From: Ruegeria_B marisflavi
Lineage (GTDB): Bacteria > Pseudomonadota > Alphaproteobacteria > Rhodobacterales > Rhodobacteraceae
Direction of reading: 5' to 3'
DNA length: 64,000 bases
Assembly (NCBI RefSeq): GCF_025673445.1
Contig: NZ_JAOVQN010000002.1
Span: 322,778 to 386,777, forward strand
Below are positions 59,781 to 64,000 of this stretch, piece by piece (position 1 is the stretch's first letter; every line of letters starts with the position of its first letter). A model generated the notes under the pieces. It had not been told where the DNA came from. It searched no databases and saw only the letters and a list, made by a program, of their open reading frames with translations. A program made the translations under genes and the position numbers.

Positions 59781-62267
59781 ATGACCATGCAAAAAAACCG
59801 CCCACTTTCCCACGTTCGCGTGCTTGATTTCGGGCATTACCTGGCCGGTCCGCTGGCCGGCATGATGCTTGCCGATTTCGGGGCAGAGGTGATCCGGATC
59901 GACCCACCAGGTGGCCCTAAGTGGAAGGACCCTGCTTTCGACATGCTGTCGCGCGGCAAGCATGCATTGACGCTTGACCTGAAGTCGGCCGCCGGGCGTG
60001 AGATGGCGTTAGAGCTAGTGCGTCGCACCGACGTCGTGATTGAGAACTTCCGCCCTGGCGTGATGGAACGGTTGGGGCTCGGGCCAGCAGCGCTGAGGCA
60101 GGTGAACCCAGATATCATCTCGCTTTCGCTGCCCGGTTTTGCCTCAACGGACCCTGAGTTTGCTGGTCTTGCTGCATGGGAGGCCGTGATCGCGGCGCGT
60201 ACAGGACAGTTTACCGATATGGGTCTGAACCGCCGGCTGATGGGGATCAACCCCTCCTTTACACCGCTGGGGTTGGCCTCGGCCTATGGTGCCGCGTTCG
60301 GGACAATGTCAGTGCTTTTTGCTCTGAATGCGCGGGGCCGGATGGGCGGCGATCATATCGAAGTTCCGCTCGCCTCTGCCCTGCTTGAGGGGCTCGTATA
60401 CAATTGCGAGAAGGTCGAGGATTACCCCGACCGCTACAAATCCCCGCGCGAGCAAGAACTCGAAAGACGGGCGCGTGAAGGGCTGCCCAACGACCTGAGT
60501 TTTGACGAGCTTTCGGAATTCCTCGATCCGTTCTACCGGACTTACACCTGCGCTGACGGGCGCGGGTTCTACATCGTGTCCTGTTCAGTCGTGAACCATC
60601 CCCAAAGGGTGCTCGAAGTGCTGGGGCTTGGCGATCTTCTCAAGGAGTTGCCGGATTTCGACGTCTATGTGGACCAGGCCGATTGGCCTGCCGACTGGGC
60701 TCTGCGCAGCTATCCGGTTGGCGCGAGCGACCGCCGCCGTCTGTCGGATGCGATGAAGGCGGCCTTCCTGACACGCCCTTCGCATGAGTGGGAAGCGCTC
60801 TTCGGCGCCGCCAAGGCCCCTGCCACGGCACAGCGCAGCACGGCCGAGTGGCTGACAGCCTCTCATGCGCTGGCCGCTGGTTTGGTGGTCGAGATTGACG
60901 ACCCCCGCTATGGTCGAATGCGGCAGATGGGCAATTTAGCCTGGCTTGCAGATGATCCAGGGACCATGGACAAGAATGCGGGACCGGAGGCGGATGACTT
61001 CCAAGATGACCTTAGCCGCATTCTAAAGGAAACTCCGCGTACAAGCTCGGGTGACAAAGGCAAGGGCGGTTGGCTTGATGGACTGAAGGTTTTAGATTTG
61101 ACCAATGTCATCGCCGGGCCGACCATCGGATCGACGCTGGCACGCTTTGGTGCACAGGTTACGCTGGTGCAACCTGTGCGGCCCTCGGTTGATCCATGGA
61201 ATGCGGTGGTGTTCGGATTGCATGCTCAGCGCGGAAAGGAGAGCATACTGCTCGACCTACGCTCTGGCGCTGGCCAAGAGGCGTTCTGGCGGATGGTGGC
61301 CGAAGCAGATGTGATCACCATGAACGGCACTGATCAACAGCGGGCTTCACTAAGGCTCACCGAAAACCGTCTTAAGGAGGTCAACCCGCGCCTCATTCTG
61401 GTTCAACTTGATGCATGGGGTGGCCCTCGTCGCGGGCCAAAATCTGATCACCTTGGGTATGACGATCTTGCACAGGCGGCGACGGGTGTGATGACCCGCT
61501 TTGGCGGCGGACCAAAAACGCCCGAGGAACACGCCCACTTCGGCACGATCGACGCGCTCACCGGATATTGCGCCTGCGTGGCGCTCGGCGCGGCTTTGGA
61601 GCGGCTCAAGGTGACGGGCCAGGGCGGCATTGCCAGGGCTGCCCTGGCCGCCGCAGGTGAGATGATCCAGGCCCAGTTCATGTATGATTTCGACGGCCGC
61701 CGGGAGTTTGACGAACCCTCGGGGCGCACGGCGCGTGGTTGGGGACCGTTCTATCGCTGCTATGCCGCGTTGGATGGCTGGCTGTTCTTTGCCGCACCGA
61801 CGGGGCGTGACACAGCCCTTGGCCGCGTACCGGACCTGTCCGATCTCGTCGGGTGCGAAGCCGATCTGGAAGAAAAACTTTCCGAGAGGTTTGCGCAAAA
61901 GCCGGTAGCCCACTGGACGCGCGCCTTTGCCGGAAGTTCGGTGGGTGTAACGGTACTCGGCTCGCTGCATGGCACCCGCGACGCCGGTCTCCAGTTGGAA
62001 AGCAAAGGCAAAATCGACATTTGCAAGGCGACCTTTCGCGCCGTGCGCCATGATCAGCATCCGATGGGACGCTGGGTCGACCTCGTCGCGCCCAATGCAG
62101 TGCGCCCAAGCCAAGCCGGAATCACCATCCCCGGCCCTGCGCCAAAGTACGGGCAGGATACGCGGAAAATCCTATTGCGCCTGGGCTATAACAACGCCGA
62201 AATCCAACACATGATCGACACTGGCGCGGCAGCCGAGTGCTGGTCGCAAAAATACTTGCCGGAGTAG
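59781..62267 (+). CDS. Double-length family III (CaiB/BaiF) CoA transferase
   Basis: 828 residues from the ATG at 59781; alternatives at 59754 (GTG) and 59787 are close. Two CaiB/BaiF units lie in tandem. The first begins VRVLDFGHYLAGPLAGMMLA and the second (from about residue 433) begins LKVLDLTNVIAGPTIGSTLA. The expected catalytic Asp position reads PLGLASAYGAAFG in the first unit (no Asp) and GTIDALTGYCACVAL in the second (Asp present), so probably only the second half forms the acyl-aspartyl intermediate. It would activate a carboxylic acid as its CoA ester. The next gene starts 4 bp after its stop. Confidence 0.87.
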   Translation: MTMQKNRPLSHVRVLDFGHYLAGPLAGMMLADFGAEVIRIDPPGGPKWKDPAFDMLSRGKHALTLDLKSAAGREMALELVRRTDVVIENFRPGVMERLGLGPAALRQVNPDIISLSLPGFASTDPEFAGLAAWEAVIAARTGQFTDMGLNRRLMGINPSFTPLGLASAYGAAFGTMSVLFALNARGRMGGDHIEVPLASALLEGLVYNCEKVEDYPDRYKSPREQELERRAREGLPNDLSFDELSEFLDPFYRTYTCADGRGFYIVSCSVVNHPQRVLEVLGLGDLLKELPDFDVYVDQADWPADWALRSYPVGASDRRRLSDAMKAAFLTRPSHEWEALFGAAKAPATAQRSTAEWLTASHALAAGLVVEIDDPRYGRMRQMGNLAWLADDPGTMDKNAGPEADDFQDDLSRILKETPRTSSGDKGKGGWLDGLKVLDLTNVIAGPTIGSTLARFGAQVTLVQPVRPSVDPWNAVVFGLHAQRGKESILLDLRSGAGQEAFWRMVAEADVITMNGTDQQRASLRLTENRLKEVNPRLILVQLDAWGGPRRGPKSDHLGYDDLAQAATGVMTRFGGGPKTPEEHAHFGTIDALTGYCACVALGAALERLKVTGQGGIARAALAAAGEMIQAQFMYDFDGRREFDEPSGRTARGWGPFYRCYAALDGWLFFAAPTGRDTALGRVPDLSDLVGCEADLEEKLSERFAQKPVAHWTRAFAGSSVGVTVLGSLHGTRDAGLQLESKGKIDICKATFRAVRHDQHPMGRWVDLVAPNAVRPSQAGITIPGPAPKYGQDTRKILLRLGYNNAEIQHMIDTGAAAECWSQKYLPE

Positions 62268-62271
62268 ATAC

Positions 62272-63906
62272 ATGACCCAGAACCTGATTGAACCGGCGAT
62301 CACGCCCCGCACTCGAGCCAAGGCGCGCCATATTCTCGATCACTATTACATCGGACCGGCGCGCGACAGTTCGGCGCTGGAAATCTGGGGCTACACGCCC
62401 GAGATGAGCTATGCACCCGGAGATCGCGTGGCACTGCACGTATCGACCACTGCGGCGGAATGGGATCTCGAGATCGGTCGCGACGGTCTGACTTATCACC
62501 CCCTGCTGACGGTGACCGGCTTACCAGGTGTACATCACCCGACGCCCGAGGATTGCTCGGTCAAAGGCTGTGGCTGGCCCGAAGCCCATGCCTTTACTAT
62601 TCCCGAAGAGTGGGTGCCCGGTGGCTATCTGATCACTTTTCGCGCCCGAAGCGGCCAGGATTTGGTCGAAGAACACCACATAATTCTGGTCAGAAGCGCA
62701 CCTGATGCCTCCCCCCCACCCTATGTGCTCGTCTGCGCAACGGGGACCTGGCTGGCCTATAATTGTTGGGGCGGATCGAACCATTACGAGGGCATCACGG
62801 GGCCGAACGGCAACGCGTTTTCGCCGGTGCTCTCGACTCAGCGACCCTGGACGCGCGGGTTTTGCAGGCTGCCCGAGGGCGCCCCGCGGGCGCTGCGCGA
62901 ACAGCCGGCACGTCCAGGCGAGATGGTCCGCTATCCTTACATGGAATGGGCCTATGCCTATGGCTATTCCAAGAAATACGCCTCGGCAGGCTGGGCCACG
63001 TATGAACGCCATTTCGCGCGCTGGGCCGAGGGCGAGGGTTACGCCTTGGATGTGATCGCGCTGCACGATCTGCATCGAGACCCCGGACTGCTTGATCAGT
63101 ATGCCTGTGCCGTTTTCGTCGGTCACGACGAATACTGGAGCGCTGAGATGCGTGACGCGGTCGATGCCTATGTTGACGGTGGCGGCAATGTTGCTCGGTT
63201 TGCCGGGAACTTCCTGTGGCAGACCCGAATCGAGGACGAGGGCCGCACACAGGTTTGCTACAAGTACATCGCCGATCAGGACCCATTGATGGGGACGGAC
63301 CGGGAACATCTTGTCTCCGGCGCCTTCGACATACCGCCAGTGGGGCGCCCTGGCGCGCTGACATTCGGCGTCAACGCCCTGAGCGGCGTCTATGCAGGTC
63401 TCGGCAATTGTGTGGGCGGCGGTGCGGGCGGGTTCACGATCTATCGACCCAACCACTGGGTTTTCCGCGGCGCCGGAGTTGGCTATGGCGATGTTCTGGG
63501 CGCGCGCTCAAGGATTTTTGGTTATGAGGTCGACGGGCTCGACTACCGTTTCGAGGACGGGTTGCCCTTTCCCACCTGTGCCGACGGCGCAGTGCCGGAA
63601 ATCGAGATCCTCGCCATGGGGCTCGCCACCAATATCGAGGCCGATCATGGCACCTGGGGCGAAACGCTTTACATCGGCACGGCCGATGCCGCGTTTAACG
63701 CGCAGGTGCTGTTCGGCGAAGTCACGCCGGAAACGCTCGACGCCTGCATGCGCGGCAACGGACTGATCATTTCCTGGCATCGTGGCAAAGGCGAGATCTT
63801 CACCGCTGCAACCTGCGAATGGGTCGCCGGTCTTATCCGGCGAGACAGCCAAGTCGAGCAAATCACGCGCAATGTGCTCAATAAGCTCGGGAAAGGGCAA
63901 GCCTGA
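62272..63906 (+). CDS. N,N-dimethylformamidase large subunit-like protein
   Basis: 544 residues. The large C-terminal domain typical of the DMFase beta/large subunit family is present: VLVCATGTWLAYNCWGGSNH, then FVGHDEYWSAEMRDAVDAYV with DGGGNVARFAGNFLWQ, and near the end GLIISWHRGKGEIFTAATCE. The N-terminal 140 residues form a beta-sandwich-like lectin-type unit. DMFase itself is an iron-dependent amidohydrolase with a separate small subunit, which is not seen here. The substrate may be an amide or CoA-linked compound handled with the CoA transferase encoded just upstream. GGAG at the end of that gene provides the ribosome site. Confidence 0.8.
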   Translation: MTQNLIEPAITPRTRAKARHILDHYYIGPARDSSALEIWGYTPEMSYAPGDRVALHVSTTAAEWDLEIGRDGLTYHPLLTVTGLPGVHHPTPEDCSVKGCGWPEAHAFTIPEEWVPGGYLITFRARSGQDLVEEHHIILVRSAPDASPPPYVLVCATGTWLAYNCWGGSNHYEGITGPNGNAFSPVLSTQRPWTRGFCRLPEGAPRALREQPARPGEMVRYPYMEWAYAYGYSKKYASAGWATYERHFARWAEGEGYALDVIALHDLHRDPGLLDQYACAVFVGHDEYWSAEMRDAVDAYVDGGGNVARFAGNFLWQTRIEDEGRTQVCYKYIADQDPLMGTDREHLVSGAFDIPPVGRPGALTFGVNALSGVYAGLGNCVGGGAGGFTIYRPNHWVFRGAGVGYGDVLGARSRIFGYEVDGLDYRFEDGLPFPTCADGAVPEIEILAMGLATNIEADHGTWGETLYIGTADAAFNAQVLFGEVTPETLDACMRGNGLIISWHRGKGEIFTAATCEWVAGLIRRDSQVEQITRNVLNKLGKGQA

Positions 63907-63926
63907 CTGCGTCGGAGCAGTTGGGT

Positions 63927-63985
63927 GTTGATTGCCACTGAGATTTGACCCGGCAACCGCCAAAATTGTCACCGAGATCTGACCC
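63927..63985. mobile_element. IS21-type left end (two tandem terminal repeats)
   Basis: TGTTGATTGCCACTGAGATT at 63927-63946 continues with TGACCC. A second copy, GTCACCGAGATCTGACCC, lies at 63967-63984. Tandem repeats of this kind mark IS21-family ends. The element would continue past the window. Nothing else is seen in 63907-64000. Confidence 0.65.
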
Positions 63986-64000
63986 ACGCTGTTGTTATGT

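Noticed and set aside
1..64000. CRISPR arrays, tRNA and rRNA genes
   Set aside because: I saw no regularly spaced direct repeats and no tRNA- or rRNA-like segments; a covariance-model search would be decisive for small RNAs.

Overview
The window looks like a chromosomal segment of a marine-type alphaproteobacterium of the Rhodobacteraceae (Roseobacter group). The evidence is the high G+C, the tightly packed ATGA-overlapping operons, the density of LysR/GntR/TetR-controlled catabolic operons, a carboxynorspermidine-type polyamine operon, a GlpSTPQUV-type glycerol ABC transporter, and a short intergenic hairpin element ending in a GGAGTATTT...ACCAGAAAGAA-type motif that occurs three times. I see no rRNA, tRNA or CRISPR array. 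The species cannot be named from the sequence alone.

Layout. 1-2551: 3' part of an ABC-type membrane protein with a degenerate ATPase and a C-terminal cyclic-nucleotide-binding domain. 2568-13821: a TetR/acyl-CoA dehydrogenase pair divergent from an acyclic-terpene-utilisation-like operon (AtuA-like protein, both subunits of a biotin acyl-CoA carboxylase, enoyl-CoA hydratase, nitronate monooxygenase-like protein, TIGR03084-type protein, second acyl-CoA dehydrogenase). 14004-21459: LysR, aminotransferase, a fused 2-oxoacid dehydrogenase E1, a free-standing acyltransferase, a FAD amine oxidase and a short-chain dehydrogenase lacking the usual catalytic residues. 21546-25742: LysR divergent from a self-sufficient reductive dehalogenase fused to its own NAD(P)H reductase. 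25746-27107: MmgE/PrpD protein. 27223-32460: arginine decarboxylase, carboxynorspermidine synthase and decarboxylase, and agmatinase. 32693-40881: GntR-controlled hydroxyproline catabolism covering the 4-hydroxy and probably the 3-hydroxy isomers. 41039-46984: glycerol ABC transporter with two nonsense codons and two frameshifts. 47049-48587: BlaI repressor with a broken M56 peptidase partner. 48734-57826: an operon of a flavin monooxygenase, two Rieske oxygenases, RidA, DUF1028 and LysR, followed by a dimethylamine/trimethylamine dehydrogenase-like demethylase and an M20 deacylase, probably for an N-methylated heterocycle or betaine. 57951-58553: IS3 and IS21 debris. 58780-63906: AraC-type regulator, a double-length CoA transferase and a dimethylformamidase-like hydrolase, closed at 63927-64000 by another IS21-type end.

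How the parts fit. Most of the window is catabolism of osmolytes and small organics typical of marine particles and algae: hydroxyprolines, N-methylated compounds, glycerol, branched or isoprenoid acids, and possibly organohalides. The strongest second-look candidates are the one-polypeptide reductive dehalogenase at 22524-25742, the Rieske/RidA/DUF1028 operon at 48734-54507, the CoA-transferase/amidase module between IS21-type ends, the aminotransferase/E1/acyltransferase cluster, and six inactivating lesions confined to about 6.4 kb between 41.2 and 47.6 kb.
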